Positions 1 to 8,436 are shown, counted from the stretch's first letter. The stretch is DNA of 19,255 nt from JBDNFP01 sp041689775 (GCA_041689775.1 JBDNFP010000492.1:1-19255); one strand, 5' to 3'. Notes: generated by a model not told the origin, from the letters alone. Numbers and translations are program-made.

Positions 1-175
1 GCTGAATCTAATCCGTGAAATCAGTCGCGATCAGACAACAGCCAGGTCTGACCTTATTTTTAAAATTATGTGCCTGTTTCGATGGGTAAGAAAGCAACTA
101 TCTCATTATCAGAACCTAAAAATAGTAGGGTAGAGTACTAAGCAACCTACAAGTAATACCTAATTTAGACCATTT

Positions 176-889
176 ATGGAAGAAAGAAGAGGCTTTTTAA
201 AGAAACTTGGTATTGCATTTATGGGTACGGAAAGCTTGTTTTCTCAGTCTGAGGTAGCGCCAGTGAGCAGCAAACCAGACCAACGCCCCCTAATTGATCG
301 AATGAAAGTAGCTTTTGTCATATTTAACGGCATTACTGCGCTCGACTTTATCGGGTTCTATGACCCCATTATGCGGCTCAAATCACAGGGGTATATTCCA
401 AACCTTAGCTGGGATCTCTGCTCCTTTACCGATACCGTTCATGATAGCTTTGGGCTATCTTTAATGCCATCAAAAGTTCGTCAGTCGCTGGATTCGTACG
501 ACATGATATTCATACCTGGCGGACTGGGAACGCGTACATTACAAAATAATATAGATTTTGTTAATTGGCTAAAAACGGCACAGAATGTCCCCCAAAAAGT
601 ATCCGTTTGTACCGGTAGCTTACTGCTAGGTGCCGCCGGTTTTTTGAAAAACAGAAAAGCTACTACCAACTTTAAAGAGTACGATACCTTGATGCAATAT
701 TGTCCGGATGTATTGAAAGTAAGAATTGTGGAGGATCAGGATGTGATTACAGCCGGAGCAGTAGCATCTTCTCTCGACCTTGGTCTTTACGTTTGTGAAA
801 AGTTGGTTGGTGCGGAGGCACGCGAGGCAATCCGGATGAACATGGATTACCCAAAGATGAAGGTGACCACCAAAAAAGTTACTAACTGA
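176..889 (+). CDS. DJ-1/PfpI family protein, isonitrile hydratase-like, with Tat-like N-terminus
   Basis: This 237-residue protein belongs to the DJ-1/PfpI (GATase1-like) superfamily. Visible signatures are the first strand and acidic turn (VAFVIFNGITALDF, Asp57) and the nucleophile elbow VCTGSLLLGAAGFL with Cys145, followed by KATTNF. The Cys-Thr-Gly-Ser elbow, the following LGAAG and ATT, and the Asp in the first loop resemble isonitrile hydratase (InhA) and the related GlxA sensor domains more than DJ-1 itself. No C-terminal AraC helix-turn-helix is present, so an enzyme is likelier than a regulator. The N-terminus carries RRGFLKK, a near-consensus twin-arginine motif, but the stretch after it is only weakly hydrophobic, so export is uncertain. 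An alternative start is Met43, just before the first strand. The gene stands alone, and nothing nearby names its substrate. Confidence 0.85.
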   Translation: MEERRGFLKKLGIAFMGTESLFSQSEVAPVSSKPDQRPLIDRMKVAFVIFNGITALDFIGFYDPIMRLKSQGYIPNLSWDLCSFTDTVHDSFGLSLMPSKVRQSLDSYDMIFIPGGLGTRTLQNNIDFVNWLKTAQNVPQKVSVCTGSLLLGAAGFLKNRKATTNFKEYDTLMQYCPDVLKVRIVEDQDVITAGAVASSLDLGLYVCEKLVGAEAREAIRMNMDYPKMKVTTKKVTN

Positions 890-1175
890 ATAATGCATTT
901 AATGTACCAACCAGGTGTGTCTGATTCATCAGGGATAATTGCCAAGAACAGCGTCCTTCCAATAGAGGACCACTACCTGACTTTGAAACCCATTCTAATC
1001 GCTTTCTGCATAGCATCCTCGGCGTAGAGCTTACGGCATCATTGGTTTTTGATCCTCCCACAAATTAAGTTAAAATCACCTCCAAGTGGGTAGTTTTGAC
1101 TTCATTTGGCTTTGTTTAAGGAATATAGAACAACTGATTACAATCAGTTCAATATAAAGCATTAATAGTACATGG

Positions 1176-3473
1176 ATGAGGAATAAAATTTTGGTTTTTC
1201 TGATAGTAGGAGGTGGTATAGCCTTCCTGACCCTTACTTCGTTACTGGGGTGGCCGGGTACTAGTAAAATAGACTTTAATACCCAAATTCGGCCTATCCT
1301 GAACGCAAATTGCACTTCGTGCCACGGGGGGGTAAAAGAACAAGGGGGGATAAGCCTTCTGTATCGAGAATCTGCCTTATTGAAAGGCAAATCTGGTAAG
1401 CCGTGCATCGTACCGGGTAGTCCCGCAGAAAGTGAACTTATCAAAAGGCTTACCCACCATGATCTTGACGAGCGGATGCCCCTGAAAGCGCCACCGTTGA
1501 GTAAGGAGCAAATTTCATTACTGGAAAAATGGGTTGAGGAAGGTGCTCAGTGGGAAACTCACTGGGCGTATGTAGCCCCCAAGCCTCAGGAAGTACCCTT
1601 TGTGTTGAGTACCTGGCCGACGGCAGATTTAGATAAGTTTGTTTATAAAAAAATGGCGGATGCAGGTATGTCTCCTTCTCCTCAGGCGGACAAAGCTACC
1701 TTACTCCGCCGCCTTACCCTCGACCTGACCGGAGTGGCCCCAACCCCGGAGGCGTATACCAATTTCATAAATAACACCTCAGACGAAGCTTACGAAAAAG
1801 CAGTAGATAGCCTGTTGGCTAGCCCCAATTACGGCGAACGCTGGACCGCCATGTGGCTTGATCTGGCCCGCTACGGAGATTCGCAGGGCTACCAGAAAGA
1901 CCGGCATCGGGATATATGGCAGTACCGTGACTGGCTTATTGAAGCCTTTAATAACGATATGCCATTTGATCAGTTCACGGTTGAGCAGTTGGCCGGAGAT
2001 CTTCTTCCTAAACCCACCACCGACCAACTGATTGCTACGGCCTTTAACCGGAATACCAGCACAAACGACGAAGGTGGAACTGACGACGAAGAGTTCAGAG
2101 TAGTAGCGGTACTGGATCGGGTGAATACGACCATGGAAGTGTGGCAGGGTACTACCATTGCCTGCGTGCAATGCCATAGCCATCCCTATGACCCTTTCCC
2201 ACATAGAGAATACTACCAGTTGATGTCGTTTTTCAATACCACGGCGGATACTGATCTGACCAACGATTATCCCACGCTCAGAAAACTTTCTTCTATTCAG
2301 CAAACGAAATTTAACGAGGCATTTCGACAATTTGAATCCATCACCGACACTGCTTCTACGGCCTACCTGAAAGCCTGTGCCGAATTGGATGCTATAAAGC
2401 CTTCCAACACCCCCGTCATGGAGGAGCTTCCAGTAGACAGTACCCGGCGTTCTTTTATGTTTGTGCGGGGCAACTGGATGGTACACGGTAAGGAGGTTTT
2501 TCCGCAAACGCCGAAAATGCTTTCCCTGATGCCCAAAGATCTTTCGAAAGACCGACTTGGTTTGGCCCGGTGGCTGGTGAGTCCTCAGAACCCGCTAACG
2601 GCTCGGGTGATGGTCAACCGTTTTTGGGAGCAGTTGTATGGCCGTGGTTTGGTTGAGACTCTGGAAGACTTTGGTACCCAAGGCTCCAAACCTACCCACC
2701 CCAAACTACTCGATTGGCTGGCCTTACGGTTGATGAACGAGCATCAGTGGAGTATAAAAGCAATGCTGAAAGAGATGGTGATGTCGGCTACTTACCGTCA
2801 GTCTTCGGTTTTGAATGATGATTTACAAGAAAATGACCCTTACAATTTATATTTAGCCAGAGGCCCACGGGTAAGGCTATCAGCGGAGCAAATCCGGGAT
2901 CAGGCACTGTCGGTTTCGGGCCTCATGACTAACAAACTATACGGACCAAGCGTAATGCCTCCCCAACCCGACGGAGTGTGGCAGGTAATCAGAAATGTGA
3001 TCCGATGGCGGTCGGCTCAGGATGAGAATCGATATCGCCGGGCTATTTACACCTACTGGCGAAAATCTAGCCCTTACCCATCTTTTACGACCTTCGACGC
3101 CCCTAGTCGTGAGCTTTGCGTTTCGCGTCGGATCAGGACCAACACGCCGCTTCAGGCCCTAGTGACGCTTAACGACCCGGTGTACTTGGAAGTATCACAA
3201 GCACTGGCGTGGGAGGTAAAGCAGTCGTTAGGGTTGGCACCTCGTCAGAATATACGACAGGCTTATTTCCGACTTACGGGTCATTATCCTTCCAAACAGC
3301 GATTGGAACTATTAGTAAACTACTACCTTACCTCCATTGATTACTACCGGAAAAGTCCGGCGGATGTACGTGACTATGTAACGATGCCCTACCCAAAGAC
3401 ACCTCATTTGGCGGCACTATCAGCCACCACCAATGTAATGCTCAACCTCGACGAGGTAGTTACCAAAGAATAA
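1176..3473 (+). CDS. PSCyt1/DUF1549/DUF1553 c-type cytochrome protein
   Basis: This 765-residue exported protein has the planctomycete-type architecture. A signal anchor at residues 5-25 is followed by a PSCyt1 cytochrome-c-like domain with heme site CTSCH (46-50), including the family's RPILNANC and GSPAESELIKRL stretches. Next come a DUF1549 (PSCyt2) domain with a second CxxCH at 330-334 (CVQCHSHPYDPF) and a DUF1553 (PSD1) domain from about residue 425, recognisable from VRGNWMVHG and ARVMVNRFWEQLYGRGLV. It should bind one or two c-type hemes outside the cytoplasmic membrane. The biochemical role of the family is not established; members are often found beside sulfatases and DUF1501 proteins. 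I recall many planctomycete members as longer, so extra domains may be absent here. The DUF1501 gene starts 9 bases after its stop, indicating one operon. The start is ATG; no ribosome-binding site is visible. Confidence 0.93.
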   Translation: MRNKILVFLIVGGGIAFLTLTSLLGWPGTSKIDFNTQIRPILNANCTSCHGGVKEQGGISLLYRESALLKGKSGKPCIVPGSPAESELIKRLTHHDLDERMPLKAPPLSKEQISLLEKWVEEGAQWETHWAYVAPKPQEVPFVLSTWPTADLDKFVYKKMADAGMSPSPQADKATLLRRLTLDLTGVAPTPEAYTNFINNTSDEAYEKAVDSLLASPNYGERWTAMWLDLARYGDSQGYQKDRHRDIWQYRDWLIEAFNNDMPFDQFTVEQLAGDLLPKPTTDQLIATAFNRNTSTNDEGGTDDEEFRVVAVLDRVNTTMEVWQGTTIACVQCHSHPYDPFPHREYYQLMSFFNTTADTDLTNDYPTLRKLSSIQQTKFNEAFRQFESITDTASTAYLKACAELDAIKPSNTPVMEELPVDSTRRSFMFVRGNWMVHGKEVFPQTPKMLSLMPKDLSKDRLGLARWLVSPQNPLTARVMVNRFWEQLYGRGLVETLEDFGTQGSKPTHPKLLDWLALRLMNEHQWSIKAMLKEMVMSATYRQSSVLNDDLQENDPYNLYLARGPRVRLSAEQIRDQALSVSGLMTNKLYGPSVMPPQPDGVWQVIRNVIRWRSAQDENRYRRAIYTYWRKSSPYPSFTTFDAPSRELCVSRRIRTNTPLQALVTLNDPVYLEVSQALAWEVKQSLGLAPRQNIRQAYFRLTGHYPSKQRLELLVNYYLTSIDYYRKSPADVRDYVTMPYPKTPHLAALSATTNVMLNLDEVVTKE

Positions 3474-3482
3474 CTAGCACCC

Positions 3483-4952
3483 ATGAAAAAGATTCTAGAC
3501 GAACTCGAACATACCCAAAGGGAGACTACCACCCGCCGATTTTTCTTACAACAAAGTGTGGGGCATCTCGGGGCTATGGCCCTCGGCGGGATGATGGTGG
3601 GATGCGACGTTTTCAAAGGAAAACAGTCGAAAGATGCCATGATGAATCACCTGAGTCATTTTGCGCCGAAAGCCAAGCGGGTCATTTTTATGCACATGTC
3701 TGGGGCGCCTTCGCAGTTGGAGTTGTTCGAAAATAAGCCATTACTGCAAGATCTTGACGGTTTAGATTGCCCTAAATCGCTGCTGGAAGGAAAGCGATTT
3801 GCCTTTATCGTAGGTACCCCCAAAATGTTGGGGCCCTATGCCAAGTTTGACCGCTTTGGACAAACGGGTAGCTGGGTTTCCAACCACTTTCCCTATTTTC
3901 AGCAGGTTGTTGATGAGGTTACCTTTCTGAGGGCCATGCATACCGATGAGTTTAACCACGCTCCGGCTCAGCTTTTTATGCATACAGGAAGTCCGCGGAC
4001 GGGGAGACCAAGTTTTGGGTCGTGGGTAACGTATGGTTTGGGTTCAGAAAATGAAAATTTGCCGGGTTTCATCGTTCTGGCGTCGGGTGATGCTATCCCG
4101 AGTGCTGGCAAGAGTATCTGGGGTAGTGGTTTTCTTCCTTCCCAGTACCAGGGAGTACAATGCCGGTCGGAGGGTGATCCTGTGTTATACATCGGCGATC
4201 CGAAGGGGATGCCTCGTGACCTGAAAAAATCAGCGATTCAAACGATATCCGAACTTAACCGGGTTCAGCACGAAGAAATAGGGGATCCCGAAATAATGGC
4301 CCGGATTGAACAGTACGAACTTGCCTTCCGAATGCAAACCACGGTACCCGATGCCATGGATATTACGAAAGAACCTGACTATATCCATCAACTATACGGA
4401 ACCACTCCCGGCCAAAATTCCTACGCCAATAATTGTCTATTGGCCCGACGACTCGCCGAACGAGGGGTACGTTTTATTCAATTATACCATGCCGACTGGG
4501 ATACCCACGGTAGTAGTCAAAACGAAGCGCTTGAAATAGGATTTGTAAATCGCTGCAAGGAAACGGATCAGGCTACGACGGCCTTATTATTAGATTTGAA
4601 GCAACGTGGAATGCTGGATGATACCTTGCTGGTGTGGGGAGGGGAGTTTGGTCGTACACCAATGGCGGAGAACCGGGGCGGTAAAAAAGCGCCTTTCCGA
4701 GGACGTGATCACCACAAAGAGGCCTTTACCATGTGGGTAGCTGGTGGTGGAGTCAAAAAAGGTTTTAGCTTTGGAGAAACCGACGAAATCGGTTACTACG
4801 GAGTAAAAGACCGCGTTCATATTCATGATTTACAAGCTACCATACTGCACCAATTGGGCTTTGATCACGAAAAACTAACCTACCCTTTCCAAGGTCGGAA
4901 CTTCCGGTTAACCGACGTCCACGGGAAAGTAGTAAACCAGATTCTGACCTGA
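3483..4952 (+). CDS. DUF1501 domain-containing protein with Tat-type signal
   Basis: This 489-residue protein is of the DUF1501 family, which shares the alkaline phosphatase/sulfatase fold. The N-terminus has a twin-arginine signal (TTRRFFLQQ, Arg18-Arg19) and a hydrophobic Gly/Ala/Met run ending in GMMVGC. Cys41 could be a lipoprotein-type cysteine, so the protein is probably exported folded by Tat and may be lipid-anchored. Family hallmarks include FMHMSGAPSQLELFENKP near the start, the DTHGS motif (Asp340, His342), GGEFGRTPMAENRGG and GRDHH (Asp409, His410, His411). The Asp and His residues are plausible metal ligands by analogy with sulfatases. It lies 9 bases after the DUF1549/DUF1553 gene, the usual partnership of the two families, and the two products presumably act together outside the cytoplasm. 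The substrate is unknown. Confidence 0.93.
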   Translation: MKKILDELEHTQRETTTRRFFLQQSVGHLGAMALGGMMVGCDVFKGKQSKDAMMNHLSHFAPKAKRVIFMHMSGAPSQLELFENKPLLQDLDGLDCPKSLLEGKRFAFIVGTPKMLGPYAKFDRFGQTGSWVSNHFPYFQQVVDEVTFLRAMHTDEFNHAPAQLFMHTGSPRTGRPSFGSWVTYGLGSENENLPGFIVLASGDAIPSAGKSIWGSGFLPSQYQGVQCRSEGDPVLYIGDPKGMPRDLKKSAIQTISELNRVQHEEIGDPEIMARIEQYELAFRMQTTVPDAMDITKEPDYIHQLYGTTPGQNSYANNCLLARRLAERGVRFIQLYHADWDTHGSSQNEALEIGFVNRCKETDQATTALLLDLKQRGMLDDTLLVWGGEFGRTPMAENRGGKKAPFRGRDHHKEAFTMWVAGGGVKKGFSFGETDEIGYYGVKDRVHIHDLQATILHQLGFDHEKLTYPFQGRNFRLTDVHGKVVNQILT

Positions 4953-5038
4953 TTTTCGTTTGTTACAATCAAAGGGAATATAGTAAAATGCGTATTCGAT
5001 CTGCTTTATATTTTATTTAGGACTTATTCAACCTCTCC

Positions 5039-6103
5039 ATGGAACAAAATTCTTCCCGCCGAAATTTTGTCAAAACGTCAGCGCTGACCGCAGCAGCTGC
5101 TTTGACCTTTAAGCCCTTTTATATTCTTCACGCGAAGCCCAAAGCCGACGGTGAAATTATTGGCCATGGATCGCACCGGTATCGGGTGCAACATTCCTGG
5201 GGCAATCTGGACTCCTCAAAGTTTCCTATCAACAACTGCCACGAGATGGTTCAGGATAGTAAAGGCCGACTCCTGATGATTGGTGATGAGGTAAAGAATA
5301 ACATTTTGGTGTATGATCGATCCGGTAAGCTCCTTGATAGTTGGGGACATGAGTACCCAGGTGGTCACGGCCTCACGCTCTGGAACGCCAACGGGGAGGA
5401 GTTTTTGTTTATCTGTGATCCTAATCAGGGAAAGGTAGTCAAAACGGACATGACCGGAAAGGTGCTACTGACCATCGAGCACCCGTCAAAAGTAGGAGCT
5501 TATAAACCCGAGATGAACTTCAAACCCACCGAAACAGCTATTGGTCCGGACGGCACCATTTATATTGCGGATGGTTACGGCTCGCAATGGATACTTCGGT
5601 ATACCATGAATGGCGAATACATTGATAAATTTGGCGGGCCGGGTGACGAGGAACATCAATTTGCTACCGCCCACGGGGTAGCCATCGATGCCCGCGATAA
5701 GGCCAATCCAACCTTGCTCGTTACATCCCGGGTGCATAATTCTTTTAAGCGTTTTACCCTCCACGGGAAGTACCTTTCATCGATCTTTTTACCCGGTGCA
5801 TTCGTGTGCCGACCGGTCCTGAATGACGATAATATTTATGCGGGTGTGTGCTGGTCAAGATTGAAATATCTCAACCAAACGCCCAACTCTGGTTTCGTAA
5901 CGATCCTTGATAAGAACGATAAAGTCATTTCGAATCCGGGCGGTACCAAACCAGAATATCGTAACGGTCAGCTGCAACTTATGGTGCAGGATTACCACCA
6001 GCTAATGCACTGCCACGATGTATGCATCGACAACGAGAAGAACATTTATATTTGCCAGTGGAATGCCAAGAAAACCTATCCGATCAAATTAGAGCGGGTT
6101 TAA
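5039..6103 (+). CDS. Tat-exported NHL/6-bladed beta-propeller protein
   Basis: This 354-residue protein starts with a clear twin-arginine signal (SSRRNFVKTS, Arg7-Arg8). A run of Ala/Leu follows, with probable cleavage near residue 32 after the Ala of LHA. The remainder is built of repeated blades of NHL type: HEMVQDSKGRLLMIGD, HGLTLWNANGEEFLFICD, TETAIGPDGTIYIADGYG, HGVAIDARDK and HDVCIDNEKNIYICQW. The alternation of a sequence reading hxxxhhDxxGxhYhhD, with kinks at Gly, is typical of six-bladed propellers such as peptidylglycine lyase-like and TolB-like proteins. It starts 86 bases after the DUF1501 gene and precedes the terminator at 6121-6160, so it is probably the last gene of the cassette. 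No -7 element was found in the 86-base gap. The ligand or enzymatic activity cannot be told from the sequence. Confidence 0.85.
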   Translation: MEQNSSRRNFVKTSALTAAAALTFKPFYILHAKPKADGEIIGHGSHRYRVQHSWGNLDSSKFPINNCHEMVQDSKGRLLMIGDEVKNNILVYDRSGKLLDSWGHEYPGGHGLTLWNANGEEFLFICDPNQGKVVKTDMTGKVLLTIEHPSKVGAYKPEMNFKPTETAIGPDGTIYIADGYGSQWILRYTMNGEYIDKFGGPGDEEHQFATAHGVAIDARDKANPTLLVTSRVHNSFKRFTLHGKYLSSIFLPGAFVCRPVLNDDNIYAGVCWSRLKYLNQTPNSGFVTILDKNDKVISNPGGTKPEYRNGQLQLMVQDYHQLMHCHDVCIDNEKNIYICQWNAKKTYPIKLERV

Positions 6104-6120
6104 AAAAGTCTTTGTGGAGT

Positions 6121-6160
6121 GGGAAGCCTGATGCCTTGTTGCCTCGGGCTTCCCTTTTTT
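6121..6160 (+). terminator. Rho-independent terminator of the cytochrome/DUF1501/propeller cassette
   Basis: The left arm GGGAAGCCTGA (6121-6131) pairs with TCGGGCTTCCC (6144-6154), giving an 11-base-pair stem with one G-T wobble and a 12-base loop. A run of six T follows at 6155-6160. It lies 18 bases after the propeller stop codon. Confidence 0.92.
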
Positions 6161-6300
6161 ATGGATAACTTGTCGATTTGGTGAAATAAAAGTGTAGATT
6201 TCATCCCAAAAAGTGTTGATTTCGCCGTTTTGGATTATTATGGTACACAACTAGCTTCTAAATTCGATGATATTAAAGTTGCGCACTAATAGTCTGTGGT

Positions 6301-6999
6301 ATGAACAAAGATTTAGATTCCAAGTGGTCATTGAAGAAAACGGACTCTAGGGTTCTCGTGGCAAAGTCGGAGCCTTTCACCTGTGAGGTGCTGGGGAGCC
6401 TACTGAAAAGTGAAGGGTTTGATGTGGTGGGAAGAGCATCCCAGCTCGACGATTTGATCAGTAAAATACAGACTAAAAAACCAACTTGTGTCATCACCGA
6501 AGTAGGCCTCATAGGTGACGCTTCACGATTGATAAGCGCACTGAGTGAATTAAAGAAAGTACCCAAAGTGGTGCTGTATGTAAACACGCACGATACCCGG
6601 GATATTTCCAAAGTACTGGAAGCAAAGTTTAGCGCCTACTTGCACGCCGAAGATCAACTTGAAGAGTTGTATCGTTGCTTGCAGTCGACCCATAAAGAAA
6701 CAACCTACTACAGTAGCTGTTTCAAGGACTTGATTCGTGAGCTTGGTATCACCGAGGCAGACAGCGAAACAATTAAAATTATTGAGTCTTTAACCAAGCG
6801 GGAGCGGGAGGTGCTGTACTACCTCACCAAGGGTCTTACCGGGCATGAGGTAGCTGCTCAGCTAAGTATGAGTTACAGAACACTGGCCAATCATAAACAA
6901 AACATAACCCAGAAATTCGCCTTGGATAGTGGACGCCAACTACTACGTCATGGTCTTCGGATTAGTGGTTTTCTTACCGATCCAAGAGTGGAGAGGTAG
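6301..6999 (+). CDS. LuxR-type regulator with degenerate (pseudo) receiver domain
   Basis: This 232-residue protein has a NarL/FixJ layout. An N-terminal receiver-like alpha/beta domain spans about residues 16-135, followed by a linker and a complete LuxR helix-turn-helix at about 164-225 (LTKREREVLYYLTKGLTG through TLANHKQNITQKF). The DNA-binding half looks intact. The receiver half keeps the strand pattern but lacks every residue needed for phosphotransfer. The acidic pair after strand 1 is Lys22-Ser23 (VLVAKSEP), the phospho-acceptor Asp is Glu67 (VITEVGL), and the conserved Lys before the last helix is His115 (YLHAED). It is therefore probably a phosphorylation-independent pseudo-receiver regulator; Glu at the acceptor position can mimic the phosphorylated form. 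No histidine kinase lies nearby. Its last 26 bases overlap the end of the convergent LytTR gene. Targets are unknown. Confidence 0.88.
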   Translation: MNKDLDSKWSLKKTDSRVLVAKSEPFTCEVLGSLLKSEGFDVVGRASQLDDLISKIQTKKPTCVITEVGLIGDASRLISALSELKKVPKVVLYVNTHDTRDISKVLEAKFSAYLHAEDQLEELYRCLQSTHKETTYYSSCFKDLIRELGITEADSETIKIIESLTKREREVLYYLTKGLTGHEVAAQLSMSYRTLANHKQNITQKFALDSGRQLLRHGLRISGFLTDPRVER

Positions 7000-7975
7000 A
7001 GCTTATAAATTCAGTAGTATAAGGCTTACTGGTGGAGCGATTATTTTCCAGGGCCTCTTTGAAACTTTGCATACGGGCCCGGGGCATGATGAGTTGTTTA
7101 CCGGGTAGTTTGCTACTGGAAAGCACATATTTACCCTTTTCCCAATAAGCATAGCTTTCGAAAAAGTCGAGGCTAAGGATGTAATTTCGGTTACCTCTGA
7201 AAAAGTACTTGGGGTCCAGCTCGTTTTCTAATTCTGCCAGTGATTTTGAGATAGTGTACCTTCCCTTGCTGTGCTCCACGAAATATTCCCCGGTGACGGT
7301 CTCGAATAGAAAGCATTCCTTCACGTTGAGCAGGGTATCTCCACTGCTGAGTTTTGCTTCTATCACCTGCGTGTAATTTCGGGGCGTACCCGAGGCAAAC
7401 GAGGCAAAAGCACTGAAAACCGAATCATTGGAGGAAGATGCTTTTTTCAGATTTTGAAGAAAATCAAGAATTAACGAAGTATTAAGCAAAATATACCCTA
7501 GTAGTAACACAAACGGAGTATAACTGATGTAACCTTCAAAGGTATATAAGTAAACAAAGTATTGACTTTTGTAGCGTTCGAGATCGTAGTAAGGGAATTC
7601 ACGAAGAAAGTACCGGGTGTGCAGCGTAATTGGGATAAAGAAAAAATAGGATAGCAGTAAAACAGGAAGAAATGAAAGCTCGTACCTGACAATTGACTTG
7701 GTGGTCAGAGCTAGTTCGTGGAACTTGAAAAATACATGAAATTTATCAAGAAGTACAACAATGATGTACAGGGTTATGAGTTCAGGGACGTAAAGCCCGA
7801 AAAACCAATTGAGTACGTAGGAAAGTAATCCAGTAGAATACTTGTAGGCCGAAAGCCGAAAATCAGGATTAATGGCCCAACTTAGCAACTCATAAAGTAG
7901 TACAATAATAAAAAGAATAGTAACTCCATTGAATGGCTTTTTCAGGAAGGAACGATTCAGTTCAAGGGTCTTCAT
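6974..7975 (-). CDS. Membrane-anchored LytTR-domain transcriptional regulator
   Basis: This 333-residue protein has four predicted membrane helices, at about residues 17-35, 59-79, 100-118 and 150-172. A short linker leads to a LytTR DNA-binding domain at about 205-310, recognised from YFFRGNRNYILSLDFFESY and the preceding ISKSLAELENEL. It has no receiver and no histidine kinase domain, so it looks like a one-component regulator that senses through its membrane part, a type common in Bacteroidota. The ATG start at 7975 faces the peptide/acyltransferase unit, which begins about 260 bases away on the other strand. A possible minus-strand -7 element (TATATTTG) reads across 8094-8087. The divergent arrangement makes the peptide unit a natural candidate target, but no binding site was identified. 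Confidence 0.88.
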   Translation of the reverse strand: MKTLELNRSFLKKPFNGVTILFIIVLLYELLSWAINPDFRLSAYKYSTGLLSYVLNWFFGLYVPELITLYIIVVLLDKFHVFFKFHELALTTKSIVRYELSFLPVLLLSYFFFIPITLHTRYFLREFPYYDLERYKSQYFVYLYTFEGYISYTPFVLLLGYILLNTSLILDFLQNLKKASSSNDSVFSAFASFASGTPRNYTQVIEAKLSSGDTLLNVKECFLFETVTGEYFVEHSKGRYTISKSLAELENELDPKYFFRGNRNYILSLDFFESYAYWEKGKYVLSSSKLPGKQLIMPRARMQSFKEALENNRSTSKPYTTEFISSTSPLLDR

Positions 7976-8131
7976 TGGCTTTAATCAAGGTTTATAGGTA
8001 TTTCAATGGCTAACGTAAATCTTAAATTATGTAGACTCCTCTACTATTTCACAAAAAAACTAGTAATTAATGACTACTTCCTAAACCAAATATAGGCAAT
8101 TATACGGATTATTTTGAGTTGATACTCGTCC

Positions 8132-8139
8132 TACCTTTG
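8132..8139 (+). promoter_or_regulatory. -7 promoter element (TAnnTTTG) of the peptide/acyltransferase unit
   Basis: TACCTTTG matches the Bacteroidota -7 consensus exactly. A TTTG at 8113-8116 could serve as the -33 element, although the 15-base spacing is shorter than usual. Transcription would begin near 8145, leaving a leader of about 90 bases before the ATG at 8236. Confidence 0.6.
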
Positions 8140-8235
8140 TAAACGAAGGTTGTGCACAGAATACTTTCCGAGTCCAAAAAGCTCACCAGCGTGCACGGTC
8201 GTTTTATTTTTCTCAAAACTTTAAAAATTACTATC

Positions 8236-8409
8236 ATGAAGAAGTTCGAAATTAAGTCTACTGGATCATTGACTAATTACATCAAAGATAACACCATTAA
8301 GGCCAAAGGTGAAATCACCGCGTTTGTGGTAGATAAAGAATGGAAGGGCAACTCTTGCTTTGGAATTACGCTACCCGAGCGCTCAGTGGACGTATCGCTT
8401 TCACTGTAA
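8236..8409 (+). CDS. Small peptide, candidate RiPP-type precursor
   Basis: This encodes a 57-residue peptide that I do not recognise. It starts MKKFEIKSTGSL and ends LPERSVDVSLSL. It has one Cys (Cys41, in KGNSCFGITL), one Trp (Trp36), a Lys-rich first half and a Ser-rich C-terminal tail, and no signal peptide or membrane segment. An in-frame GTG at 8152 would add 28 residues, but it lies almost at the predicted transcription start, so the ATG at 8236 is preferred. The acyltransferase gene starts 27 bases after its stop, and both lie between one -7 element and one terminator. Its size, its place ahead of a modifying enzyme, and that enzyme's RRE-like C-terminal domain suggest a ribosomal precursor peptide with an N-terminal leader. 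This is inference: no double-Gly cleavage site, protease or exporter is visible nearby. Confidence 0.6.
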   Translation: MKKFEIKSTGSLTNYIKDNTIKAKGEITAFVVDKEWKGNSCFGITLPERSVDVSLSL

Positions 8410-8436
8410 TAAATTTTTCGCCAAAAGTTGAATGTA

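Noticed and set aside
2..133. Open frame of 43 codons running in from the left edge and stopping at 131-133.
   Set aside because: It is short and I recognise no family in it (it contains LIREISRDQ and FRWVRKQL). It could be the 3' end of a gene outside the window, but cannot be supported from this sequence.
890..1175. Gap of 286 bases, with a short minus-strand frame at about 982-1044 containing AEDAMQKAIRMGFKV.
   Set aside because: The frame is only about 20 codons between stops, with no start or neighbour to support it. No TAnnTTTG element or terminator is visible in the gap. It may be a gene remnant but this is guesswork.
1779..2507. Long antisense open frame (242 codons) inside the cytochrome gene.
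   Set aside because: It lies wholly opposite a well-supported gene, its translation matches no family I know, and its composition is that of a reverse-strand shadow.
8152..8409. Longer version of the small peptide starting at GTG 8152 (85 residues).
   Set aside because: The GTG would lie within about 10 bases of the predicted transcription start, and the added residues fall in a leader with hairpin-forming repeats and a T-rich run. The ATG at 8236 fits better.
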